From Monocercomonoides exilis (Eukaryota; Preaxostyla; Oxymonadida; Polymastigidae), in assembly GCA_001643675.2 (NCBI GenBank), contig LSRY02000032.1:992001-1056000 (forward strand): a DNA stretch of 64,000 bases, given 5' to 3'. How positions within the stretch are numbered: position 1 is the stretch's first letter; the number at the start of each line of letters is the position of its first letter. The position numbers and the translations under genes are program-made. A model generated the notes under the pieces. That model saw nothing but the letters and a program-made list of their open reading frames with translations, had not been told where the DNA came from and did not search any database. Below, in pieces: positions 36,901 to 49,700 of this stretch.

Positions 36901-39900
36901 GGACGAGATTAAGCACAAGGAAGCAGAGGATGAAGACGGAAATGCTGAAGAAAGAGAGAAAGGAGATGATGGTGAGATAGAGAAGATTGTACCAGAGGGA
37001 GAGAAGAAAGCGAAGGAAAGCTATGTTGTGCTGCTGTGCGGCAACGAAGAGACTCCACAGAACAAAAGAGTGAATCGACTGGCAAAAGCGCTGACCGAAA
37101 GCGGATTCGCTGTGTATCGAATGTATTTCAGTGAAAATGGATCCGGATTTGATGGAAAGAAGAAGATCGCTCGGGTGAGGATGGTGGAGAAAGAAGACTA
37201 CGAAAAAGCGCTGACACAAATTGCAGAGGCTGCTTCGAAATCTGGACGAAATGTTTGTGCAGCCATCATTCATGGAGCATTACTGAATGACGAGACACTT
37301 CTTGCAGCTGAAGGCGCAACAGAAGCTACACTTCACAAAGTTCAATATGATGGATGCTTGTCTGCACTTCAGATTGTGCAGTCCATTATGACTCAAACTG
37401 CTCCTCCTCGTCTGTTTATTCTGACAGCAGGAGCACATGATATCAAGTGCAGAAACAATGAAGCAGCAGCACTTGTTCAACCAGGTGCGTTCTCTATGTG
37501 GGGCTTTGGAGGAGTTGTGCAGAGCGAATGCCCAACATTGCGTGCAACGTTGATTGACTTCACAAACACCGGAAAGGACGAACTGGACGAAGAAGAAGCT
37601 AAAACATTTGCACAGCTGGTGACAGTTGGCTCGCTTCAACAGAATGTGATTGCATCGATTGCAGCAGCAGACAGTGAAGCGTTGAGAGAGGAAGAAAATT
37701 CATCAGCATCGAATGAAAAGAAAGAAACAGCCAACAATGGAACAGCATCATCACCTGCAATGCTTGCACTCGAACAGAATATTGCTCTCTCGCACAATCG
37801 TGTCTTTGTGGATCGAATTGCAAAGGCACAACGTCCAGTTATTCCAATTTCAACAGAAATGGCTGGCTTCGATTCACCGCTAGCATGGAGACTGGAGATT
37901 GGCAAGCCAGGCAATCTGCAGACTCTCCGTGCTGTGGAGATTCCTCCAATTTCAGCAGATAAATGCGATCCAGTTACACACAGACGAAACCCAGAAGCTG
38001 AAGAGCTGGAGCTGAAGGTGTATGCAGTTGGAGTGAACTTCCGAGATGTTCTGAAGTCGATGGGGCTGTATCCAGCAGAATTTGACGAGACACTTTATTT
38101 GGGAGCTGAATGCTCAGGTATTGTGACAAAGGTTGGAAAGGATGTGAAGAGCGTGAAAGTGGGTGATCGTGTTGTTGTTTGTGCATCTTCGTGCTTTGCG
38201 TCATATGTCATTGCGAAGGAGGCCTACACAGCTGTTATTCCAGAGAACATCTCGTTTGAAGAGGCTGCATCGCTTCTGGGTCCGTTTTTGACTGCTCATT
38301 ACGGACTGGTGACTGAAGCTCGCATCAAAAAGGGAGAAAAAGTGCTGGTGCATCTGGGATCTGGTGGTGTTGGTATGGCAGCGATCATCATCTGCAACTA
38401 CTTTGGATGCGAGGTGTTTACCACAGCTGGGTCGCCAAAGAAACAAGAAGTTGTGACAAAACCTCCATTCAACGTGAAGCCTGAAAACGTGTTCAGCTCT
38501 CGAACGCTGGCATTTGTGGATGGAATTCGTGAGAGGACAAACGGAAGAGGAGTAGATGTGGTGTTGAACTCACTGACTGGTGAAGGGCTGGAAGAAGGCT
38601 TCAGATTGTTGGCACCACGCGGACGATTTGTGGAGATTGGCAAAAGAGACATTTACAACAACTCGCGAATTGGAATGCAGCCATTTGCACATAATGTGAA
38701 ACTGATAACTGTTGCTATGGACGGATTATTTGATAAGCACACAGAGGTTTCTTCGAATGTTATGCATGATGTTATGGATCTCTTTGCAACTAAAGCTTAC
38801 ACTCCAATTCCATACATTGCATATCCAATAAGCGATGTGACGTCCGCTTTCTTGCTGATGGCTGGAGCAAAGCACATTGGAAAGATTGTGTTGACATTGC
38901 ACGATGCTCCTGCTATTCCTGTGGAAATGCGTCCAATTCGCTCTCTGACTGCGAAGGAGGATGTGGATGACGGTGCATTCGTTGTGACAGGAGGATTGGG
39001 TGGCCTTGGCCAAGCTCTTCTTCGATGGCTGGCTCAGCGAGGAGCCACACAGCTGGCTGTTCTGGAGATGCGAAGTGAAGAAGAGATGAGAGAAAGAGAC
39101 AAGACAAACACGATTGGCCGATGCTTGGACTCTCTTCGTCACCACGGATGCCGAGTGGAGGTGTTTGTGACAGATGTGTCAGACAAAGCGAAGTGCAAGG
39201 CAGCAGTTGATGCTGCACGGAAGTCATTTGGAAAGATTGTTGGAGTGTTCCATCTGGCTGGCATCATCGACGACTGCCTCATCGACCAGCTGGACGTCAA
39301 GCGATTCCTGCGTGTGTGTGCCCCGAAGATTGCAGGAGGATGGAATCTGCACGAAGCAACACTACCCGACAAGCAGACACTGCGATACTTTGTGCTGTTT
39401 TCGTCTGTTGCAGCTATTCTTGGACAGCCAGGACAGACAAATTATGCTGCTGCAAACTCATTCTTGAACGGTCTTGCACAATATCGAAGATCTGCTGGTC
39501 TGCCTGTGACATGTTTGAATTGGGGTCCGTTGAGTGGAGCTGGAATGATGGCGCGAAATGAGGAGCTGACAAAAGCAACAGAAGCACAAGGCATCCACAT
39601 GATCACAATCAAACAGATGCTGACTGCAATGCACATCATCATTGACAGAGATCTGAAGCTGCACAAAGAACCAGCAAAGAAAGAGAAAGGAGAAAAGAAT
39701 GAAGAGACAGCAGAAAGGAATTGCTCAGAGTGGTCGACTGGAGTGCTGCAGGTTGACTGGGAAAGGTGGTTCAGCCGCAACCCATTTGCTGCGAGATCAC
39801 CTCGTTTCTCATATCTTTCATCGAATTCTGCGCAGGCAAGCCATTCAGCCGCACTGAAGCTGAGGAAAGCAGTGCTGAGCGAACAGAACGAAGAGAAGCA

Positions 39901-41089
39901 AATAGCAATGCTGGGAGAGGTGCTGACACGACTGGTGAGTGCAGTGACTGGACTGGCTGAATCAGCAATTCCGGCAGAGCGACCTTTGAACGAAATGGGC
40001 TTGGATTCGATGGTGGCAGTTGAATTGAGAGCACGGATGGACCAGGAGATCGGATATTCAGTTCCAATTGTGACATTCGTGCAGGGTGCATCTGTGAAGG
40101 CTGTGTGCGAAAACATTCTGGAGCAGATGAAAGGCTCTTCACAGTCTTCATCTTCCTCTGCCTCTGCCTCTGCCTCATCATCTGCTTCATCGTCTTCTGC
40201 TTCGAGTAGCGCAGGTGCGAAGAGCGAAGCGATGGTGGAGCTGACGAAGGGATCAGGAGCAGTCTATGCTATTGTGTGCCAAGCAGGTGGAGTGGCATCT
40301 TCAATGAACGGACTTGCAAATCATATGACACAAATGCTGAAGAGAGGCGTGGTGGCATTTGAAGATCCATCACTTTATGGAACAGCAGCTCCATTCAAGT
40401 CAGTGAAGGAAATGGCCACACAGTACATTGCACTGCTGAAGGAGAAGCAACCGAAAGGCCCATATTCATTGTGCGGATTCTCATTTGGTGGCTTTGTGGC
40501 ACAAGAAATGGCACATCAGCTGATCGAGAAAGGCGAAGAGGTGGCAACACTGTCGCTGGTGGATCCTCCATCACCATCTCTGTGTGGTGCGAAGACAACG
40601 AGAGGAAGATCAGAGACATGTGCTGTGCTGTTGATGGCAGCCGGAGTGAAAGGAACAGCAAAGGTGAACGACAGTGTGGCAAAGCGAGTGATGAAGCGGT
40701 TGAGCGAAGTGAAGGAGGATAGCAGCGAGGCAAGATGGAGCGTGTGTGTGGAAGAGCTGAAGAAGATTGGAGTGATCACAAGGCCAGGAGAGGAAACAGT
40801 GCTGAAGAAGACTTGGACAGTTATTGCCAACGAGATTGAACTGCTTCCATCACATCACCCAGATATCATTGCTGGAAGCAGTGGATCAACAACTAAATGC
40901 ATATTGTACCAGCCGCAGCAGAACAAGAAGTTTGTGAAGGACTTGTTGCTTCTGGACGAGGCAGAGAGCGAGTGGCGCAAGATTATTCCATCTCTTCAGG
41001 CTGTGCCTATTCCTGGAGATCATTGGACAATCATCGGTGCAGAACTTATGGACGAGACAGCTGATCTGCTGGCAAAGGCGGAACAGTGA
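24933..41089 (+). CDS. Giant fatty-acyl-AMP ligase / bimodular type I polyketide synthase
   Basis: Three exons (24933-24950, 25035-25269, 25389-41089) give 5,317 residues. Order by residue: FAAL (YTSGSTG ~182, YGLAEATL 335, TGDLG 458, GRLKDMMIIGGKN 473); ACP1 (Ser683 in FGISSSEG, an unusual DSL variant); KS1 (Cys989, His1124, His1165); AT1 (GHSIGE, Ser1479; SAFH suggests malonyl-CoA); KR1 (TGGFGGFG 2137, Tyr2291); ACP2 (GLDS, Ser2474); KS2 (Cys2723, His2858, His2900); AT2 (Ser3265); DH (His3610 in H-x3-G-x4-P, Asp3819); ER (NFRDVL 4301, GSGGVG 4408); KR2 (TGGLGGLG 4618, Tyr4770, upstream IIDD); ACP3 (GLDS, Ser4958); TE (GFSFGG, Ser5116; His5296). Ser/Ala-rich linkers join domains. It would activate a free fatty acid, extend it twice and release it. 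The near-intronless body and higher GC suggest bacterial ancestry. The first exon is inferred from phase only. Confidence 0.95.
29474..30059 (+). repeat. 586 bp exact repeat, copy 1 (inside AT1 of the synthase)
   Basis: Identical base for base to 34832-35417, checked line by line; offset 5,358. It covers the acyltransferase core from before GHSIGE to after the SAFH specificity motif. Flanking AT sequence differs between modules. The block is visibly richer in G and C than its surroundings. Confidence 0.95.
34832..35417 (+). repeat. 586 bp exact repeat, copy 2 (inside AT2 of the synthase)
   Basis: Second copy of the AT-core repeat. Sequence on both sides diverges at once (for example CTACAGCAG versus CAACAGCAG on the left, and TTCTGCAAAGC versus TTCTCAAAAGC on the right), so the boundaries are sharp. 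Confidence 0.95.
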
Positions 41090-41483
41090 GCTTATTTAAA
41101 GGAGGGTTGTGACTAACGATGCGCTCTGCATTGCTCGTTTAATAATGGCAAACACACTCTATTCAATTATATAATTTTTTGTTCCAAAAATTTAATGTTT
41201 TCGTTTGTATTTATAATATAATACAGTTTTTGCCATGACTGGATTTGCGGAGATGGCTGTTTAGCAGATTCGAACGCAAAATGCCAGGACATTTCGTTTC
41301 TTTTATGGCAAATTCTGATCCTTTCTTTCACAAGCACACTTCTTCGGCATCTCAAAAAATAATAGTAAATAATCATTTTTTTCAATCAGTCTTTTTTTTG
41401 CTTTGAAGTGTGAAATGTTTTTTTTTTTTAAAAAAAATATGAAATGAATTTAAAGAGAAAAGCAACTTTTAACAAATTATCTG
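41090..41483. other. Intergenic between convergent genes, with a less AT-rich patch
   Basis: Lies between the synthase stop and the RNF113 stop. Positions about 41225-41352 are noticeably less AT-rich than the rest. They contain a small potential hairpin (GCCAT at 41234 pairing with ATGGC about 20 bases on) and a minus-strand frame (41167-41385) without a recognisable domain. I cannot assign a gene or RNA here. Confidence 0.35.
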
Positions 41484-42820
<1,337 letters not shown>

Positions 42821-43787
42821 AGAAAAAATTGATCAAGAAATAATATATTAATTATTTTTTTCACTTCTCAAAGATATAAAAAAATGTGTTCGAAAAAACG
42901 CTTATTGAAGGAATATCAAAATATCTCTTTTTATACTAAATTTGCATCTTTTATCATTAACACAGTCATATTCAAAAATTATAACAAAAATGAGAATCAA
43001 AGAGACAACACGAATTAACAAAATAATTAAAAATAAAACAATTTTTTGATAAATGTCTCATTCATACACAAAAATACTCAACATTCATTTTTTATGATTT
43101 TGACCTATGATAAATGCTCATTCATTATTTCTTATTCATTTGATTGAATAAAAACATATTAACAATTATTGAAAAAATACACGCGGCATTAAAGGCAAAA
43201 ACAGAACATTATTTTTATGATTTCATTTCCGTTAATTTTAATAAAAGAGGTTTTCTGTTTAATTTTTTACAAAAATTAAGAAATGATTGAAAGATTTTTT
43301 TGTTTATTGATGAACAAGCTAATTTTCAAAAACATGTTTGATAACGCAGAATTTTCAGCGTTTTTGAAAGAGTCATTTCTCGTGATTTTTGAGCAAAATT
43401 TTCAGTGAAAAATCAATGTACATTAAGTTTCATTTAACAAGAAAATTTATAAAAGAAAATAGGTATATTTTTCGAGCAACTGATTCACTTTTTTGTAATT
43501 CCTTCTTGTAATAAGCTTAAATATAATATTTTGATCGATATTCAAAGCAAATATGAAGTGAACTATCTATTTTGAGAAAAGAAAGGACGCAAGAGATTAA
43601 ACTTAAACAAAAAATTGGAATGAGAAATAAAACATTTCAAAAAACTTTTTTCTTCAAAATTATTTTTCTGATCCAATAGGTGTAATATATATAACTAATT
43701 TTTCGTCAACAAACCATTTGCGACATCAAGCAAACAAAATTGATTTTGTTTTTTTATTTAGAAGGATATATTTCCTTGACTTATATT
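42821..43787. other. Intergenic, very AT-rich, between divergent genes
   Basis: Upstream region of both RNF113 (minus) and the beta-helix protein (plus). I see no gene. An acceptor-like TTTTTATTTAG at about 43761 leaves open a short upstream exon for the plus-strand gene. Confidence 0.5.
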
Positions 43788-46700
43788 ATGTTATTGTTGC
43801 TTTGTATTTGCTGTTTTTATGGCGTTGTTAGCTGTAACGAGATAAACAATTGTTTTTTGAAAGATTTTGGCGATGAAAAGAAATCAGAAAGTTTAACCAC
43901 TTTCACAAAACCACAAATAGCTGATGCACACATTCTGTTCTACAATGCTTCTTCTGCGATGATTCATGTTGATTTTTGGACTGTTCATTCGGAAGATCAT
44001 GTGTTTGTTGTTGATGAAAAGTCCAAAACGAAGTTGGTCGATATCCGCTTTTGCATGAAGCACTCTTGTCCACAGCACACCCTTTTCTTGTCGAATGGCT
44101 TTGTTTGGGCATCGAATCTGAGTTTCGTTTCATTCGATTGCAGATGCTCAATTCCATCGATTGTCTCCTCTGCTCCAGGATTTGAGAGCCAAAATGAAGG
44201 GAAAACTGTCTTGGAATGCAGTGCAATCAGTTCACATGTGATTTCAACAACATGCCCCTTTGTGGGTGATTGTGGCACTTCATTTGTGTCTTTGGAGGAT
44301 TGCCACTTTTTCAATGTCACACAACAGAAAAGAGTGAAAACTGTTTCTTTGTCCAATACAAAAGCGATTGTTGACAGCTGTGATTTTTCGGATATGACAA
44401 CACCATATTATGGATGCATTGTCAGTGGATTGCTTTCAACAGGAGGTTTTGCAGTGTTCAACACATCTTTTCGAAAATGCAGTTACAGCAAAACTGTTGT
44501 CAATACAGTTACAACAAATGGAACAGAACCTGTGTTTTTCTCTGACACTTATTTCAATTGCAAATCTGAAAATGATGGAGGTGCCATTTATCATCGCATT
44601 AACTATCCAATGACAATTGAGAGATGTATGTTCTTTGAATGCAATTCTTCTTTGAATGGAGGAGCAATAAGATCCAACAATGATCCAGCACTTTATGCAT
44701 TAACCATCAACAATACAATTGGTGAAAAATGTGCTGCCACTCTTGTTGGAGGGTTTTTAGTGAGTGATTATCAGAAAAACATGCAAATGCGAAACACAAA
44801 CATTTCTGATTCACATGGAAAAGAATGTGGGTGTGTGTATTTGAATCGGTATCCTGGAAATGTTTCAATTTCATGTTGTTATTTGAATAATTGTTCTGAA
44901 GAAGGAGATAGAATACCTTTGAGTTCAGGAGGCATTTTGATTGGAGATGGACACAACGTGTCAATTAGTGATTGCAGTCTAACAAAATGCTCTGGTCTAA
45001 CAGTTGGAGGCATTTGCTTTTGGGGAGATAAAGATTGGGGTGGCGATTATACAGGGGTTGTGATGTTTTGCTTCTTTGAAGAAAACTCAGCCAGAAATGG
45101 AGGAAAAGATGTTTCAGTAATGGGGGAGTGGGTTGAGAATGCAGACCAGTCAATGTTGATTGAATGCCGATCAAAAACATTGGGATCGAATCGAGTGATG
45201 CATGGGGAAAGTGATGTGAGTGAGTGGATTCCATATTTTTATTCTGGAGCGTTGTATGTGAACAGCGAGACTGGAGATGACAACGAGGCTTGTGGAAAGA
45301 ATGAAAGGAAGTGCAGGACAGTGGGCTATATCCCTGTGTTGGTTGATCCGCAAAAAGCAGAAAGCACAAGAGTGGTGATTGAGTCACCGAGGATTGCAGA
45401 GCATGGCTGCAATGTGGCAAACAAGAAAATAGAAATTGTTGGGAGCACAGGTGGAGAGCTGACAATAACAACTGCTCTCGCATCTACTTCACTATTTTCA
45501 GTTGTGGATGGACATTTGAGCACAAACTCGATTCAGATCATTCATGATGCTACACAATCGACAGCAGATTCATTGGTGTTCCTTTTGGAAGGATCAGGGT
45601 CACTCCATGTGGATGGTTGCACCCTCACGTCAGGGAGCGGACACTCTGAGTCAAATGCATTCTCCAGCTCGATGATAATGCTGAAAGGAGGCGAGGCCAC
45701 AGTCGAAAACACTCACATCTCGTCATTCTGGCTGCTGGATGCATCGTGTATTTTGCTTTGTGGATCGTGCTCAATGAGAGTCTCGAACTGCACACTGGAG
45801 AAGATTGTCCGAAACGGAGGAGAAGGTGGAGGCATTTCTGCAACCATTAAATCTGGTTGTGAGCTTGAAATATGTGAATGTGCATTTGACAATTGCACAG
45901 CAAAAGAAGGAAATGGAGGAGGGGTGAAAGTTGTTCTGGAAAGGGGAGGAAGCCTTGTTATTGGTGAATCGACAAATGCCACATCATTTTCTGTGTGTTC
46001 TGCACAAAGAGCCAATGGAAAAGGAGGATTTGGAGGTGGGCTGTGCATCTCCAGCATGGCCGAAGATGTGTCGCTCAGTCTGATCAACCTCGAATTTGCA
46101 GACAACAGTGGATCAGTGGGAAGGGATGTTTATGCTTCATTGAAGGATCTCAGGACAAAAGTGAACAATGAGACATTTTCATGGGCATTTTTCATCGAGT
46201 CGGAAAAACGGGAGAACTCGCTGTGTGGAGTTGATGGAAACTTTTTCGAAAACGATGTGGATCTCTTCATCTTCATCACAGGGCTTCAATCAACAACAAT
46301 CGGCACAAGTGGTAGTGAAGGCGAAAATGCCATATACTGTGGAAATGATGTTCCCTGCAAAACACTGGATTATTCCATTCAGCAAGCTGCGGGTATTGGA
46401 GAGTTGACAATCACGATCCATTTGTCAACCACACTGTCTTCGGAGACTGTTCTGAACTCTCACACAATAAAGTCAGGCAGCGACTCAGAATGCAATCTTG
46501 TTGTTAACTCATCACTTGAAGGGCAGACAGGAAAAGTGATCTCGACAACAGGAGTGCTGAAGTTGAACAAGATTGCGTTTTCGATTCCTTCATCGTTTGT
46601 CCATTCACAGAACACGCTGATTCATTCGCATTCAACAGCAAGCGAACTCACAGTCAATGGCTGCCAATTTGTGAACCAAACATCAGCTCCCATCTCGTAT

Positions 46701-49700
46701 GTGCTGTTTGATGTTTCTGAAGGAAAACTCAGAATGGAAGACATCACACTTTCATCGTTATCCTTTTCGGGAAAGGTGTTTGCAATCACCCCGTCTGTTG
46801 ATGCTGAGATCATCTCACTCAATGTGAGCAATTCAGAATTGGGCACAAATCCCTTGTTATCTGTTGATGGATCTGTGCAACCTCAGAATTCCCCATCAGC
46901 TCGCAACAGTGACCTCACACCGTCTTTGACTTTCAAAACATGCACATTTCGAGAAATAGATGTTTGTGAAGCAGATTGCTCGGGGATCATCTCGACTGGT
47001 GCCTCCATTCCCTTGTTGTTTGATGGATGCACATTTGTGAGCATTTCATCACCAACAAGTGTTGAAGGAGGAGCAATGAGGATCTCGGTTGAAGAGTCTG
47101 GGAGCTTTTCAATCAATGGAACGAGTGTGTGCCAAAAGTGCAGCTGCGAAAACAGAAGGGTTGGGAAGGGAGGCTTTCTTTGGATGCATTTCCCTGAAAG
47201 CCATGGAGACTTTGCTCTGGGGATGATGAGCCTGAAAGAGAACAGCGCATTCACTGGCCGTGATGTGTTTGTCACATGCAAGGACTTGCTTGAGATTGTT
47301 GATCCGTCATCCTTTTCGTTCGCTGCGGCAGTTGCCGAGTCTGAAAGAAGCAATTCTCTGGTGGGCACTGATTCATTTTGGTTTCATTCCCAGGATGAAG
47401 ATCTGTTTGATTTGGTTCTGGGATATCGAAGCCGAGTCATTTATGTGAACTCGACAAAAGGGATGAACCACATTGGATGTGGGAAACGCTCGTTCCAGTG
47501 CACAAGCGTTGACTATGGGATCACACGAGTGGCAGATGGCGAAGAAAGAAGGATTGAGATTGGCGAGGCGGGAAATGTGGGAGGTGAATTCGATCTTGTT
47601 CACCTCCTGATTGAGTCAAACAGCGAAGAAACAGCTGTTCTTTCTGTGAGTGGTGCCATTCCAAAAACGAGAGATTGCATTGTTGAGGTTGGAGATGGGG
47701 TTGTGAAAGATGTGGCATTCTCACTTCCAGGTGCCTTTGTGAATGGGCACGGCACCTTGTTTGCATTGCCATTTCCCACATCTGTGCTGACTCTCGAGGT
47801 ATGCTCCCTCGCCAGTTCTTCATCAACCACAATCTCATTCAATCTTGTTCTTCTCAATGGTGGGGATCTTGCTCTGAAGAACTGCAAAATAGAAAACATT
47901 GCATCAGCTGTTTCGCTTGTGGAAGTGCTCTATCAAGAGCATCCAAGCAACGAGGATGCGAAAGGACACAGCATTGTGTTTGATTCATGCTCATTTCTTT
48001 CGACAACAGAAACAGGGAACACAGCAAGCACAGCGAAGATTGATTCCTCAGACAGTGATGTGTCTGTGACAGTTAAGAATTCGACATTTTTGAAGTGCTG
48101 CGCAGACTCGAGCAGTTGTGGCGGGGCATTGTTTGTTGGATTGGGCAAAGGTTCCTCGCTGGAGGTGAACGATTCGAGCATGAGCCTGTGTGAGACAGCA
48201 GTCGGGAAAGGAGGAGGGATGTATCTGAACGGGGCAGATGCAGAGCATTCGCTCCTGCCATTTGTGATTTCGAATGTGACATTCTCGAGCAACAACGCAA
48301 TTGTCGGGCGCGACATGTTCATCCAGTGCGACAACTTGTCCACTCAGATCAGTGAGCGCCACTTCCTTCTAGATTTCAGAGAGCCTCCATTCAACAGACA
48401 CAACTCGATATGGGGAATGGATGCAGCACTTCCATCACACGATGTTGACATCATCCCCATGGTTGTGATGTATCAGAGCGAGCTGATATTTGTGAGTGGA
48501 ATTGCTTCTGGCGCTGCTGATGCGAAGTCATGTGGAAGTGTGTTCTCGCCATGCCGTTCGCTGTCGTATGGGGTGCTGCATGTGATCCCTTCGATCTACA
48601 GTCAAGTGATTGCAGAATCCGAGACAGCAGTCTCTGCAGAAGTGGTGTTCCGAGATGTGGCTGTGAAGAGCTCTTCATTGAACAGCCACTGCCGTGTGCT
48701 GCTGGGAGGCACAACAGCAAGTGAAACGAAGTATTCGGGATTAATGGAGTGCATGGGGAGTGTATCTTTCGAGAAGATGGATTTTCTCTTTTCTGAGGAA
48801 TATGCCTCGTCGCATGTGTCTGTGTTCAACATCCAGAATGGAGCCACCTCAATCATCTCATGCACATTCACAGGAAGTTCAGAAGCGATGGTGCTCAGCC
48901 AGACCCTTTTTGTTGTTTCAGCAGGGCTGTTGGATGTGCAAAAAGTGGTGTTTGACTCGCTCAACATACACAGCGATATTCTTCTCCTGAGTCCATCAGC
49001 AAGCACTTACATCAGTCAGATACAGGTCAAGGCGGTTGTTTCAGATTCTTCATTGGTTGTGGCAAATCAGGCAAGTGCAACGATGATTGATGTGGAAATC
49101 GACAATTCGTCATGGGGAAAAGGAATGATCACAGCCTCTTCATCGAATGTTTCTGTTTCGTCGTTGACTTACTCCTCTGTGGAGGCTGAAACAGTCATTG
49201 TTTCAGCTCATTCGAGCTTGTCGATTGAAAAGATAAAACTCATCAAATCAACAATCAAACAACATGCCATTCTGGTGGATTCATTGGATGGGCAGGTGAT
49301 TGTCAAGGAATTGTTTGTTGAAAACATCAAACTCTGCAGTGGAGGCGTTGTGTGTTGCACTTCTCGGCAGAATGATTTGACAGAAGGAAACGATGGATTG
49401 TGCAGCATAATGCAGGCATCGTTCAGCAACATCACATGTGCATCAAGTGTTGAATCAAAAACAGCAAGTGTTTTTGACTGCTTTTTGAGCAGATATCCGA
49501 TCCATCTGCAAAACTGCTCAGCTGTGAATTGCACTTCTCATCCAATGAAGGGAGCAATCGCCTCTTTCAACTGCTGTTCAAATGCTTCTTTCGATTTGTG
49601 TGTGTTTGATGGAAGTTCGTCAGCCAAAGATGAAGGCTGGAAAAGAAACGATGGAATGAATGGGGTGTGCATGTGGAATGAATCGATTGTGGGTCTGGTG

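Noticed and set aside
41262-41285. TTCGAA within GCGTTCGAATCTGC on the minus strand, like a tRNA T-loop
   Set aside because: The flanking bases do not pair as a T stem and no acceptor or anticodon arm can be built.
43740-43787. In-frame extension of surface protein copy A upstream of the ATG at 43788
   Set aside because: It would need a TTG start. The ATG at 43788 gives a clean signal peptide and the upstream segment ends in an acceptor-like T-rich TTTAG.
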